Shown here one piece after another: positions 25,916 through 35,989 of a DNA stretch of 35,989 nucleotides. A program made the translations under genes and the position numbers. Where the stretch lies: the NCBI GenBank assembly GCA_030125685.1, contig JASJYA010000005.1, forward strand, positions 1-35,989. The letters run 5' to 3'. The notes beneath the pieces were generated by a model. That model did not search any database, was not told where the DNA came from, and saw only the letters and a program-made list of their open reading frames with translations. Numbering within the stretch: the stretch's first letter is position 1; each line of letters opens with the position of its first letter. This DNA comes from Actinomycetota bacterium. GTDB lineage: Bacteria; Actinomycetota; Acidimicrobiia; Spongiisociales; UBA5794.

Positions 25916-26256
25916 CTCTCGTCCTCGTTCCCTGTTCCGTCATCATCCGACACAAGAGATGACAGCGATGCCACCAACTCGCTGAACGACACAGCCACCA
26001 CGTCGGGGGAAGCTACGAGCACGTATGCCGTGGTCGGTTCCAGATCGACGCGGCGGGCGGCCTCCCTGAGCCTTCGCTTCGCCTTGTTGCGCTTGACCGC
26101 GTTCCCGACCTTCCTTCCTGCCACGACACCTACTTCGGGGACCGGCGACCGGCCCGGAGCTAGAAACACGGTCAGCCCGCCCGACCGCCTTCTCCGCCCC
26201 GTACGGTACACGGATCGAAATCGGGATCCCGGACGGAGCGAAACATACGTGCCCAC
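25912..26256 (-). CDS. rnpA: Ribonuclease P protein component
   Basis: It is the protein subunit that matures tRNA 5' ends with the RnpB RNA. The 114-residue product has [20 protein letters not shown] and the RNR-type motif in [24 protein letters not shown]. The GTG at 26256 stands one base after the rpmH stop; an alternative start within a few codons cannot be excluded. Confidence 0.93.
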   Translation of the reverse strand: MGTYVSLRPGSRFRSVYRTGRRRRSGGLTVFLAPGRSPVPEVGVVAGRKVGNAVKRNKAKRRLREAARRVDLEPTTAYVLVASPDVVAVSFSELVASLSSLVSDDDGTGNEDER

Positions 26257-26257
26257 C

Positions 26258-26392
26258 TCAAGCGGAGAGTTTGTGTCGGCCCTTGGTTCGGCGACGCTTG
26301 ATCAACGCGCGGCCTTGCCGAGTGCGCATGCGGCCGCGAAAGCCGTGCTTGCGCTTTCGGCGGCGATTGTTCGGTTGGTATGTACGCTTCAT
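26258..26392 (-). CDS. rpmH: 50S ribosomal protein L34
   Basis: This 44-residue basic protein reads [20 protein letters not shown] at the start and continues [24 protein letters not shown]. All residues that define L34 are present. It is the first gene of the minus-strand block that diverges from dnaA, as in nearly all bacteria. Confidence 0.97.
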   Translation of the reverse strand: MKRTYQPNNRRRKRKHGFRGRMRTRQGRALIKRRRTKGRHKLSA

Positions 26393-26560
26393 GATGAGGT
26401 ATCCCTCGTTGGGGGAGTCGCGTGAAATCCATAGAATGTCGGAAGTAACGAAGGCATTCTAGGAGAATCGCACGCCAAACCGACAGCTGGCCGCAAGGCC
26501 GCGAAAACTCGCTTGTGCTCGCGAAAGACAGGATAGAGCCGATTCGGTGAAAGTAGCAAC

Positions 26561-26588
26561 ACTGGAGACTGGAGACTGGAGACTGGAG
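26561..26588 (+). repeat. Perfect 7-bp tandem array (ACTGGAG x4)
   Basis: Four exact consecutive copies of ACTGGAG. On the other strand this is CTCCAGT, related to the CCAGANA heptamers at 17246. It lies in the rpmH-dnaA intergenic region. Confidence 0.85.
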
Positions 26589-26760
26589 GCCGCTTGGAAC
26601 CCGTCTGCTATAAGGGTTTACAGCCCGCGGCAGTCGCTGCTGATGGAGTGGCTAGTCGCGGTTTTGTCTGTCTTGAAGTGTTGTCGATGTCCTCCCTACA
26701 CTCGCTTCTGCTCGCTTGGCGGATCTCCGCTCTTCCCCTAGAGAGCGCGCCACGGATCGA

Positions 26761-26774
26761 CACGTTCGAACGTG
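26761..26774. promoter_or_regulatory. 14-bp perfect palindrome upstream of dnaA
   Basis: CACGTTCGAACGTG is fully self-complementary and sits eight bases before the first DnaA box. The core GTTCGAAC is the inverse of the actinobacterial LexA arrangement (CGAAC-N4-GTTCG), so LexA is not indicated. A dnaA-promoter operator is possible. Confidence 0.45.
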
Positions 26775-26781
26775 GTACATC

Positions 26782-26814
26782 TTTTCCACATCCTGTGGAT
26801 AGATGTGTGGACAG
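26782..26814. promoter_or_regulatory. DnaA-box cluster upstream of dnaA
   Basis: Three boxes: TTTTCCACA (26782-26790, plus), CTATCCACA (minus, 26802-26794) and CTGTCCACA (minus, 26814-26806). Spacing is three bases each. It probably mediates autoregulation of dnaA and contributes to a bipartite origin with the dnaA-dnaN cluster. Confidence 0.8.
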
Positions 26815-26854
26815 TTTTTTTGGCTGGGCGCGTGCCTGATGGGAGACGACAAGC

Positions 26855-28264
26855 GTGGGTGTCACATCGACCCCTTCGACAGAGCTTGCAACGAACGACG
26901 CCGACCGCGTCGACACGAGGATAGATCTCTTTCATAGCCGTCTCCGTGACGTGATCGGTGTGGCGAAGTGGGAGACGTGGATCAAGCCGTTGTCTACGTC
27001 GTTCGAAGACTCGGGGCTACAGCTTGTCGCACCGAATCGCTTCAACGCTACATGGGTGCGAGACAACTACACCCACCAGGTGCGCGAGATAGCGTCCTCT
27101 GTGTGGCCGGAACCCTTCGACGTCATGATCACCGTCACTACCGAACCTGCCTTGGTGGAAGCGACTACGGTGCCCTATCAGCCGAGGCTCGATGTTTCCC
27201 CCCCCACCGATAATGGTTCCTCACCGCATCGAAACGATACTTCGAATCTTCTGGCGCGATATTCCTTCGAGAACTTTGTCGTTGGGCCATCGAACCGATT
27301 CGCCCACGCAGCCGCTCAGGCCGTCGCCGAACAACCTGGCCGTCACTACAACCCGCTGTTCATCTACGCAGGGTCTGGGCTCGGGAAAACCCACCTCCTT
27401 CACGCCGTCGGCCAACACAGGGTGGAATTGGACCCAACGACCATTATCCGATATGTGACATCGGAATCGTTCTTCAACGACTTCATCAATTCGATCAGGC
27501 GGAAACGCATGGACGACTTTAAATCTCGATATCGAAGAGTGGGACTGTTGCTGCTCGATGACGTGCAGTTTTTCGAGGGTAAGGAACAGGTTCTCGAAGA
27601 GTTTTTCCACACCTTTAATTCGCTCTACGAGTCAGGAAACCAGCTTGTCATCTCGTCGGATAGGCCGCCAAAAGAACTGCGAACGATCGAGGATCGTCTT
27701 CGAAGCAGATTTGAGTGGGGACTCACCACCGATATACAAAGTCCCGATGTCGAAACGCGGCTAGCAATTCTGAGAAAGAACGCTGCGTTGAATCCGACGG
27801 CTATCCCTGACGATGTACTTGAGTTCATTGCTGAGAATGTCTCTGACAACATCAGAGAACTCGAGGGCGCCCTTACGCGAGTTGCGGCGTTTTCGACACT
27901 GACGAGCGAGCGCGTCACGCTTGATCTCGCGTCGAACGTTCTCCGTGACATCGTCGGCCTTCAATCCGCGACGCCGTTGACCGCAGAATCAATCATCACG
28001 ACTGTCGCACACTTCTACGAAATTCGACAATCGGATCTCGTCGGGAGTTCACGCCGGCAACCTCTAGCCCGTCAGAGACAAGTAGCCATGTATATCTGCA
28101 GGGAACACACAGGACTCTCTCTCCCGAAAATCGGCGCCGCCTTCGGTGGGCGGGACCATACGACAGTGATGCACGCGGTCAACAAGATCAACGGACTCAT
28201 CCAAGCAGACAAGACCATATTCGACGAGGTCTCAGCAATCACACAGCAGTTGAGGACAAAGTGA
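26855..28264 (+). CDS. dnaA: Chromosomal replication initiator DnaA
   Basis: The 469-residue protein has domain I (about 22-90; RLRDVIGVAKWETWIKPLS), a short linker (about 100-130), and the AAA+ domain with Walker A GSGLGKTH (173-180) and Walker B LLLLDDVQFF (231-240). The DNA-binding domain IV ends with the signature GRDHTTVMHAVNKI. The linker is much shorter than in Streptomyces. GTG 26855 has GGGAG nine bases upstream. DnaA boxes lie on both sides of the gene. Confidence 0.97.
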   Translation: MGVTSTPSTELATNDADRVDTRIDLFHSRLRDVIGVAKWETWIKPLSTSFEDSGLQLVAPNRFNATWVRDNYTHQVREIASSVWPEPFDVMITVTTEPALVEATTVPYQPRLDVSPPTDNGSSPHRNDTSNLLARYSFENFVVGPSNRFAHAAAQAVAEQPGRHYNPLFIYAGSGLGKTHLLHAVGQHRVELDPTTIIRYVTSESFFNDFINSIRRKRMDDFKSRYRRVGLLLLDDVQFFEGKEQVLEEFFHTFNSLYESGNQLVISSDRPPKELRTIEDRLRSRFEWGLTTDIQSPDVETRLAILRKNAALNPTAIPDDVLEFIAENVSDNIRELEGALTRVAAFSTLTSERVTLDLASNVLRDIVGLQSATPLTAESIITTVAHFYEIRQSDLVGSSRRQPLARQRQVAMYICREHTGLSLPKIGAAFGGRDHTTVMHAVNKINGLIQADKTIFDEVSAITQQLRTK

Positions 28265-28452
28265 CACTTCTCCACAATGTTCGAGCTGCTGTCGACGCCT
28301 CTGGGGATATCCGCCTGGATATCAACATGTGTTGTGGACAAAAAACGTTGGCACACACGCTAATTTCGGGACATCTCCACAATCCACAGGGCCTACTACT
28401 ACTACTACTCTTTAAGAATACTCAGCAGTAGCAACAGCAGGGAAAGAAACAC
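28265..28452. other. Replication origin oriC (dnaA-dnaN intergenic)
   Basis: The 188-bp region holds DnaA-box-like sites: TTCTCCACA (28268-28276), TTGTCCACA on the minus strand (28341-28333, perfect to the relaxed consensus), ATCTCCACA (28373-28381) and CAATCCACA (28380-28388). Directly after the last box come GGGCC, five CTA trinucleotides and the AT-rich TCTTTAAGAATACT. This order (boxes, GC spacer, trios, AT-rich) is the unwinding layout known from Bacillus subtilis. Leading-strand genes diverge from this point. Confidence 0.9.
28393..28407 (-). promoter_or_regulatory. DnaA-trio array of the origin unwinding element
   Basis: Five perfect CTA repeats on the plus strand, that is 3'-GAT-5' steps on the minus strand running away from the DnaA boxes. 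This fits the DnaA-trio consensus that places DnaA on single-stranded DNA. It lies five bases after the last box, with GGGCC between. Confidence 0.8.
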
Positions 28453-29532
28453 GTGCGAATCAGAGCAGAACGAGACGACCTAGCAGACGTTCTCGCAAGG
28501 GCGGGAAGGGCTGTAAGCACCCGTTCACCACTCCCGATCCTCCAGGGCATCCTGTTGGAGGTCTCGGGTGGGAGACTGACCGTGACTGGAACGGATAACG
28601 AGGTGACTGTTCGCACATACCTTGAGGTCGAGGTGACTGAGGATGGGAGATCTGTGATTCCGGCGAGGCTCGCCGCTGAGGCTGTGCGAAAGTTGCCGGT
28701 GGGGGCGGTTACGTTGGCGTCCAACGAAGGAGAGATGGAGATCACCGGGGGAGGGCCACGGTTCAGACTGCGCGAAATGGTCGCAGATGACTTCCCGAAG
28801 ATCTCGGATGTAGCGATGGATGACAGCATCCAAGTGGATGGAGGCCAACTGATTCGAGCTCTCAGCCAGGTGGGTATAGCCGCATCGACAGACGACGCAA
28901 GACCGACGCTGACAGGGGTGTTGTTCGAGGGTGAAGGCGACTCCCTGCGCCTCGTCGCTACCGACTCCTACCGTCTCGGCGTTCGAGACCTTGACGGCAT
29001 CAAGACAGAGGGTTCCAAGATTGTTCCCTATCGGGCCTTACGTGAGCTCGGCCGTACGATCGGGTCTGGGTCGATGTCCATCCTGCTCGGTGATCGAGAA
29101 GCGGCTTTCGTCACCGCTGATGGGAGGCTCACGGTGAGAGTGATTGACGCAACGTTCCCGAACTACGGGCAGTTGCTTCCTGACGGCCACTCCAACCGGC
29201 TTACGGTTGATAAGGAGGCGCTCCTTGAGGCCGTGGGCAGAGCTGCGCTCGTTGCTGAGGATCACATCCCCGTGAGGCTTGCGATGCACGCAGGCGGGGT
29301 CGAGCTGAACGTGGTTCGCCAGGAAGTTGGTGAAGAAACAGAGTTCCTCGAGGGCGAGTACGTGGGCGACGACATGACAATCGCTTTCAACACCCGATAT
29401 CTGACCGATGGCGTGAACGCGGTTGATGACGAGAAGATCGTGATCGAGACGAGCGATCCCTTAAAGCCAGGGCTTCTCCACGGAGCAGAGAAGACCGACT
29501 TCCAATATCTGTTGATGCCTGTTCGACTGTGA
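28453..29532 (+). CDS. dnaN: DNA polymerase III beta subunit (sliding clamp)
   Basis: The 359-residue clamp shows the three-fold repeat: an N-terminal segment (ADVLARAGRAVSTRSPLPILQGILLEV), a middle one (LIRALSQVGIAAS, RPTLTGVLFEGEGDSLRLVATDSYRLGVRDL) and the C-terminal end (KTDFQYLLMPVRL). Length is near the usual 365-400. GTG 28453 has a weak AGGGAAAG upstream. recF follows after six bases. Confidence 0.96.
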   Translation: MRIRAERDDLADVLARAGRAVSTRSPLPILQGILLEVSGGRLTVTGTDNEVTVRTYLEVEVTEDGRSVIPARLAAEAVRKLPVGAVTLASNEGEMEITGGGPRFRLREMVADDFPKISDVAMDDSIQVDGGQLIRALSQVGIAASTDDARPTLTGVLFEGEGDSLRLVATDSYRLGVRDLDGIKTEGSKIVPYRALRELGRTIGSGSMSILLGDREAAFVTADGRLTVRVIDATFPNYGQLLPDGHSNRLTVDKEALLEAVGRAALVAEDHIPVRLAMHAGGVELNVVRQEVGEETEFLEGEYVGDDMTIAFNTRYLTDGVNAVDDEKIVIETSDPLKPGLLHGAEKTDFQYLLMPVRL

Positions 29533-29538
29533 GGTGAG

Positions 29539-30627
29539 ATGCACCTCACGTGGTTGGAGCTTGTGAACTTCCGGCCGTATGAGGCGCTTCGATTCGAGCC
29601 GACGGAGGGGGTGAACATCCTTGTCGGTGAGAATGGCGCAGGAAAGACCTCTGTTCTCGAAGCTATCGGCTATCTCGGCATGATGCGCTCGTTTAGGGGA
29701 GTGCCCGACCGGGCGCTCATTCGTGAGGGAAGCGCTTCTGCAGTTATTCGAGGAGGTATCGCCGGAGGTGCTTCGGAGACGACGGTGGAGGTCGAACTTC
29801 CGAGCGACGGTCGCAGGACGGTACTTGTCAACGGAAAACGACCCAGGAGAGTGCACGACACGTTTCTGTCCGTGCCTGTGGTGGTATTCCTCCCTGACGA
29901 TCTTGATGTGATCAAGCGTGGCCCTCGCGTGCGCAGGGAGTATCTCGACGATCTTGCGGCAACGCTCTGGCCCCAGGCCGGGCAGGATCTCACAGAATAC
30001 GATCGTGCGCTGAGACAGAGAAACGCATTGCTAAGACAGGGAGGAAGGGAGACAGACACCGGGACGCTCGACGTCTGGGATGGTCGCGTCGCCGTCGCCG
30101 GTGCGAAGGTGCTTCTGCACAGACGAACCCTCGCGGTTGCCCTCCAAACCCACCTGCACCACGCCTATAAAGAGGTTGGTGGATCGGGTTCCGTGCATTG
30201 GATGTATCGATCGACGTGGGACTCCCACTCGGCTGGTGATATCGAGGCGTTGCGGGTTGCCCTGGCAGAGGCGCTCGTCGAGAGTCGCCCGAGGGACATG
30301 GACGTTCGCACGACGACGGTCGGCCCTCATCGGGATGAGCCGGATCTGCTGCTCGACGGGAGGCCGACACGTACTGAGGCGTCTCAGGGGGAGCAGAGGA
30401 CGGTCGCCCTGGCGCTGCGAATAGGGGCATACCGGCTGATCGAGGATGTCCGCGACCAGAAGCCGATTCTCCTCCTCGACGACGTCTTTTCTGAACTCGA
30501 CAAAGAGCGTGCACGGAGAGTCGTGCCGCTGATCGAGAACGGGCAGGTTTTTGTCACAACGGCGAGAGATGATGAATTGCCGATCAGAGGACGCCGTTGG
30601 TCGGTGAGCGAAGGGAGCGTGTCGTGA
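29539..30627 (+). CDS. recF: DNA repair and recombination protein RecF
   Basis: The SMC-like ATPase of 362 residues has Walker A GENGAGKTS (30-38), ABC signature SQGEQRT and Walker B PILLLDDVFSELD. It loads RecA at gapped DNA with RecO/RecR. ATG 29539 has GAGGTGAG directly before it. The stop overlaps the next gene's GTG as GTGA. Confidence 0.95.
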   Translation: MHLTWLELVNFRPYEALRFEPTEGVNILVGENGAGKTSVLEAIGYLGMMRSFRGVPDRALIREGSASAVIRGGIAGGASETTVEVELPSDGRRTVLVNGKRPRRVHDTFLSVPVVVFLPDDLDVIKRGPRVRREYLDDLAATLWPQAGQDLTEYDRALRQRNALLRQGGRETDTGTLDVWDGRVAVAGAKVLLHRRTLAVALQTHLHHAYKEVGGSGSVHWMYRSTWDSHSAGDIEALRVALAEALVESRPRDMDVRTTTVGPHRDEPDLLLDGRPTRTEASQGEQRTVALALRIGAYRLIEDVRDQKPILLLDDVFSELDKERARRVVPLIENGQVFVTTARDDELPIRGRRWSVSEGSVS

Positions 30628-30950
30628 TGCGCGCCAAGTATCTCAGTTACGAAAAGAAGAACGACCCAACCGAGATCAGTGAGGTTCTTGGACGGCTCAT
30701 TGAGAAGGCTTCGGTACGGATAGACGTCCGCCAGGGTGAACTTATTCAGCGGTGGTCTGAAATCGCCCCGAGAGACTGGTCCGAGGTCGCGACACCCATC
30801 GGAATTCGAGAGAGAACGCTTCTCGTCGAGGTCCAGAGCGGCACGGCGGCGTCACTTCTCAAGTACCAGAAACAGCAGCTTCTCGGAGCAATCGTCGATG
30901 CCTTTGGGAACGATCTTGTGAGCGCTGTGCGCATCCGAGTCAGCAGGTAG
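30624..30950 (+). CDS. dciA: DUF721 protein, DciA-type helicase loader
   Basis: The 108-residue product matches the DUF721 family (Rv0004 position): ISEVLGRLIEKASVRIDVRQGELIQRWSEI...DWSEVATPIGIRERTLLVEVQSGTAASLLKYQKQQLLGAIVDAFG. DciA proteins load the replicative helicase in bacteria lacking DnaC/DnaI. I chose GTG 30624 (with GGGAG seven bases upstream, GTGA overlap with recF); ATG 30627 is equally possible. Confidence 0.85.
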   Translation: MMRAKYLSYEKKNDPTEISEVLGRLIEKASVRIDVRQGELIQRWSEIAPRDWSEVATPIGIRERTLLVEVQSGTAASLLKYQKQQLLGAIVDAFGNDLVSAVRIRVSR

Positions 30951-32990
<2,040 letters not shown>

Positions 32991-33008
32991 GGAGATCTTA
33001 GAAAGAAT

Positions 33009-35441
33009 ATGTCGAACGAATCCGCAAACCAAGGAATCACCCTGCCGATCGACATCGAGAGGGAGATGCAGGACTCGTTCCTCGAATACGCCATGTCGGT
33101 CATTGTGTCGAGGGCGCTCCCCGACGTTCGAGACGGTCTGAAGCCGGTGCATCGCAGAGTGCTCTACTCCATGTGGGACAGCGGTATTCGGCCCGGCACG
33201 CCATACCGCAAGGCATCGCGCGTTGTGGGTGACGTGGTCGGTTGGTTCCACCCACATGCACCTGAGGCTGTTTACGACTCCATGGTCCGCCTTGCCCAGG
33301 ACTTTGCGTTGCGGCATCCCTTGGTAGATCCGCAGGGGAACTTTGGCACGGTCGACGACCCTCCGGCTGCGATGAGATACGTCGAGGCGAGGCTCGCGAA
33401 GCTCTCGGCGCACATGCTCGACGGTATCGATGAAGATACGGTCGACTTCGTTGACAACTATTCAGGCGAACGGAGTGAGCCAACGGTCCTGCCTTCCCGC
33501 TTCCCGAACCTGTTGGTAAACGGCTCGACCGGCATCGCGGTAGGCATGGCCACCAACATGGCGCCCCACAACTTGCGTGAGGTCGTGAACGCCGTGCTAT
33601 ATGCGCTTGACCACTCTGATGCGACGGTCAGCGACCTCATGGAGTTCGTCAAGGGGCCAGACTTTCCAACCGGCGCCTTCATCGTGGGCAACAAGGGTGT
33701 GAACGACGCCTTGATGACCGGTCGTGGTTCGATCAAGATGCGCGCCGTGACAGATGTCGTAGAGATACGAAAGGGCCGCACGGCGATCGTCGTCTCTGAG
33801 ATCCCGTACCAGGTGTCTCGGGACAGCATCACGGCGAAGATCGCCGAGATCGTGAACTCAAAGAAGGTTACGGGAATCGCCGATGTTCGTGACGAGACTG
33901 ATCGGTTGGGAACCCGTATCGTCATAGAACTCAAGCGAGACGGCAACCCTCAGGTTGTCCTGAATCAGCTATTCAAACACACCAGGCTCGAGGACAGTTT
34001 TGCTGTCAATAACGTTGCTCTGGTTGATGGTGTGCCCAGGACGCTGAATCTTGCCCAGCTCGTCCACCACTACATCGATCACCAACTCGAAGTCGTCGAG
34101 CGGCGATCACGCTTCCGGCTCGCAAAGGCTGAGGCGAGGGCGCACATCCTGCGCGGTCTGCTGATTGCCCTGGACAATATCGACGAAGTTGTTGCCATCA
34201 TCCGAGCGTCAGAGAACGTAGACGTTGCCCGCACTGGGTTGATGGAGGCGTTTGAGCTGTCGGAGATCCAGGCGAACCACATCCTCGACATGCCGCTGCG
34301 TCGGTTGACAGCACTCGAGACGAACAAGCTCAGGGACGAACTTGAGGAGTTGAAGGCGACGATCTCCTACCTCGAGAGCCTCCTTGCGGATGAGGAGAAG
34401 CGCCGTGAGCTGATCGGCAAGGAATTGACGGAGATCAGGGAGAAGTTCGCAGACAGCCGACGGAGCCGCATCATCCCTGACAGCGGGGAGATGTCGCTCG
34501 AAGACCTGATAGCGGACGAAGAGCTCGTTGTGAGCGTTTCAGCCGCGGGCTACGTCAAGTCGGTCCTAGCAAAGGTCTATCGCACCCAGGGGAGGGGAGG
34601 GAGGGGTGTCAAAGGCGCCGGCCTGAGAGACGATGACATCGTGGAGCATCTGGTCCACACGACCGCACATTCGTACCTGCTGTTCTTTACGAACAGGGGC
34701 AAGGTATACCGGGTGAGAGCTCACGAGATCCCCCGAAAGGATCGGACTGCAAAAGGCCAGCTCATCCAGTCTGTGCTCCCGATGGAGGCCGACGAGGTCG
34801 TCGAGGCGATCATCGATACCCGTGACTACGAGACGAGTCGGTATCTCGTGATGTTCACGAAGAACGGACTCGTGAAGAAGTCGAGATTTACAGACTATGA
34901 CTCCCGGAATCAGGTTCTGGTCGCTATCAATCTCTTGGATGGAGACGAGGTTGTTGCTGTGCGACAGACGACAGGCGAGTCAGACCTCATGATGTTCACC
35001 CAGAAAGGCCAGGGCATCAGATTCAACGAGAACGATGTTCGGCCGACGGGACGAGCGTCTCAGGGTGTGCGTGGGATCAAGCTCAGAGAGGGCGACTCGG
35101 TTGTCGGTGCAGCCATCGGGGACGAAGCCGAAGCGGTGCTGCTTCTGACCACCGGTGGATACGGAAAGCGAACCCTGATGGAGGAGTTCCCGTGCCAGAG
35201 GCGGGGAGGTAGGGGAGTCATCGCGATGAAGATCGTGTCGACTCGAGGGACACTCGCGACGGCGACGGCTGTGGCGGACTCAGACGAGGCAGTGATCACA
35301 TCCTCGGACGGCATCGTTATACGACAGGTGGTCGCCGACATCAACAGATACGGACGCAACTCGATGGGAGTCAAGGTGATGAACCTCACCGATGGCGCGA
35401 CGCTGTCTGCTCTGGCGATCGCTCCTGTGGAGGGCGAGTAG
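33009..35441 (+). CDS. gyrA: DNA gyrase subunit A, with altered quinolone-site loop
   Basis: The 810-residue protein has the usual breakage-reunion domain and a beta-pinwheel C-terminal domain with GyrA-box-like TQGRGGRG and CQRRGGRG. The catalytic Tyr is Y124 (AMRYVEARL). The quinolone-determining helix is unusual: [10 protein letters not shown] (81-90) where most bacteria have HPHGDSAVYD. The residue at E. coli Ser83 is therefore Glu86; Asp90 (E. coli D87) is kept. The next loop reads [12 protein letters not shown]. The start is ATG 33009 with GGAG ten bases upstream. Confidence 0.96.
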   Translation: MSNESANQGITLPIDIEREMQDSFLEYAMSVIVSRALPDVRDGLKPVHRRVLYSMWDSGIRPGTPYRKASRVVGDVVGWFHPHAPEAVYDSMVRLAQDFALRHPLVDPQGNFGTVDDPPAAMRYVEARLAKLSAHMLDGIDEDTVDFVDNYSGERSEPTVLPSRFPNLLVNGSTGIAVGMATNMAPHNLREVVNAVLYALDHSDATVSDLMEFVKGPDFPTGAFIVGNKGVNDALMTGRGSIKMRAVTDVVEIRKGRTAIVVSEIPYQVSRDSITAKIAEIVNSKKVTGIADVRDETDRLGTRIVIELKRDGNPQVVLNQLFKHTRLEDSFAVNNVALVDGVPRTLNLAQLVHHYIDHQLEVVERRSRFRLAKAEARAHILRGLLIALDNIDEVVAIIRASENVDVARTGLMEAFELSEIQANHILDMPLRRLTALETNKLRDELEELKATISYLESLLADEEKRRELIGKELTEIREKFADSRRSRIIPDSGEMSLEDLIADEELVVSVSAAGYVKSVLAKVYRTQGRGGRGVKGAGLRDDDIVEHLVHTTAHSYLLFFTNRGKVYRVRAHEIPRKDRTAKGQLIQSVLPMEADEVVEAIIDTRDYETSRYLVMFTKNGLVKKSRFTDYDSRNQVLVAINLLDGDEVVAVRQTTGESDLMMFTQKGQGIRFNENDVRPTGRASQGVRGIKLREGDSVVGAAIGDEAEAVLLLTTGGYGKRTLMEEFPCQRRGGRGVIAMKIVSTRGTLATATAVADSDEAVITSSDGIVIRQVVADINRYGRNSMGVKVMNLTDGATLSALAIAPVEGE

Positions 35442-35492
35442 GAACGGTTCACGACCGGGCGCCGTCGGTACACTTGCATGGAAGGAGGACAC

Positions 35493-35948
35493 ATGCCGGT
35501 TCGTCGGGTTCGGCGTATCGTTCGAAAAATCGACCCATGGACGGTGCTTAAGGTTGGATTCGTTCTGAACCTCGTCGGTGGGATCGTTTGGATCCTCGGT
35601 GTGTGGGTGGCGTGGTCGATCGCGGTGCAGCGCGGCATTCCCGACTCCTTTGTGGACATGTTCGGGCGGCTCACGATCGTCGTAAGCCCCGATGGGGAGC
35701 TCTACTTTCGCGTCGTGCTCATGATGGCGATCGTTGGCGTGATCGTGATGACAGCGGTCATGACCCTGGGCGCTGTGCTGTACAATCTCATATCGGATGT
35801 GGTTGGCGGAGTCGAGGTGATCATGCTCGAAGAAACATATGAACCTACGCAGCTTCAGGCAGCGGCGCATCCGCGCCCAGTTGTGCGCGTTCCCGCAGGC
35901 AACGGCGACTCAGAGCTAAACAGCATGGACACCGTGGAGCACTCCTGA
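35493..35948 (+). CDS. DUF3566 membrane protein
   Basis: The 151-residue protein has RRVRRIVRKIDPWTVLKVGFVLNLVGG and two membrane helices (about 22-46 and 72-100), with AVLYNLISDVVGGVEVIMLE after the second. This is the DUF3566 family, found after gyrA in actinobacteria (Rv0007 position). The mycobacterial protein has a long N-terminal disordered part that is absent here. ATG 35493 has a strong AAGGAGG; an earlier ATG at 35478 would remove that site. Confidence 0.88.
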   Translation: MPVRRVRRIVRKIDPWTVLKVGFVLNLVGGIVWILGVWVAWSIAVQRGIPDSFVDMFGRLTIVVSPDGELYFRVVLMMAIVGVIVMTAVMTLGAVLYNLISDVVGGVEVIMLEETYEPTQLQAAAHPRPVVRVPAGNGDSELNSMDTVEHS

Positions 35949-35949
35949 C

Positions 35950-35984
35950 GTAGGAAGTAGTACGTATCACGTAGTACGTAATAC
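35950..35984 (+). repeat. 7-bp tandem array (GTAGTAC type) at the window end
   Basis: Heptamers GTAGGAA, GTAGTAC, GTATCAC, GTAGTAC, GTAATAC occupy 35950-35984, right after the DUF3566 gene. The same GTAGTAC unit ends the 62-bp elements at 12252 and 21326, so this may be the edge of a further copy, in inverted order, cut by the window end. Confidence 0.65.
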
Positions 35985-35989
35985 GACTG

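Larger units (their letters stand above)
26393..26854. other. rpmH-dnaA divergent intergenic region
   Basis: This 462-bp stretch without genes contains, from left: the rpmH promoter area (ATTCT-AGG-AGAAT palindrome near 26455-26467, with TAGAAT on the minus strand as a possible -10), a perfect heptamer array at 26561-26588, a 14-bp palindrome at 26761-26774, and three DnaA boxes at 26782-26814. A TATAAG hexamer near 26610 might be a dnaA -10, but no matching -35 is visible. Confidence 0.6.

Noticed and set aside
26761-26774. LexA/SOS box
   Set aside because: The half-sites are in the inverse order (GTTCGAAC) with no 4-bp spacer.
35442-35492. tRNA-Ile/tRNA-Ala after gyrA
   Set aside because: Such tRNAs follow DUF3566 in mycobacteria, but I see no cloverleaf either in this gap or in the 41 bases after the DUF3566 gene.

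Overview
The window is a contiguous piece of a deep-branching actinobacterial (Actinomycetota) chromosome that spans the replication origin. I infer this from gene order. From pcnB to gyrA plus the DUF3566 membrane gene it follows the Mycobacterium tuberculosis order around dnaA (pcnA ... mviN, sigM, anti-sigma, trxB, trxC, cwlM, parB, parA, gid/rsmG, jag, yidC, yidD, rnpA, rpmH, dnaA, dnaN, recF, Rv0004, gyrB, gyrA, Rv0007). GTG/TTG starts and 4-base ATGA/GTGA stop-start overlaps are very common. An Acidimicrobiia-like lineage is plausible but is inference only.

Region by region: (1) 1-1450 is an accessory edge with an Xre-type regulator and an overlapping nucleotidyltransferase, preceded by two matching operator-like palindromes 31 bp apart. 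(2) 1563-12226 is a tightly packed ten-gene heme operon, hemH-F-A-C-D-B-L-E-N-Y. It covers every step from glutamyl-tRNA to protoheme and carries both the oxygen-dependent (HemF) and the radical-SAM (HemN) coproporphyrinogen oxidases. (3) 12354-15136, on the minus strand, holds the CCA-adding enzyme, a zinc-ribbon RNase HI, and a histone-deacetylase-like gene broken by an internal deletion and frame change. (4) 15216-21320, on the plus strand, holds a GNAT acetyltransferase, a standalone pseudokinase-TM-ectodomain protein, an ECF sigma/anti-sigma pair, a small membrane protein, thioredoxin reductase, thioredoxin, and a CwlM-like protein whose amidase domain lacks its zinc ligands. (5) 21564-26392, on the minus strand, is the partition and ribosome/membrane-insertion block parB, parA, rsmG, (two parS sites), jag, yidC, yidD, rnpA, rpmH. 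(6) 26393-28452 carries dnaA flanked by two DnaA-box clusters. The cluster between dnaA and dnaN has the full layout of a Bacillus-type unwinding element: DnaA boxes, GC spacer, five DnaA-trios, AT-rich stretch. (7) 28453-35948 holds dnaN, recF, dciA, gyrB, gyrA and the DUF3566 gene.

The most interesting signals are: the pseudokinase/discoidin-like module that in mycobacteria is the tail of the MurJ flippase but here stands alone, paired with a dead CwlM amidase; a GyrA quinolone-site loop reading [10 protein letters not shown] instead of HPHGDSAVYD; a dispersed 62-bp intergenic element ending in 7-bp repeats (three ungapped copies) together with other heptamer arrays; and the regulator/nucleotidyltransferase pair with its double operator. 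All functional calls are from reading the sequence by eye; no database search was run.
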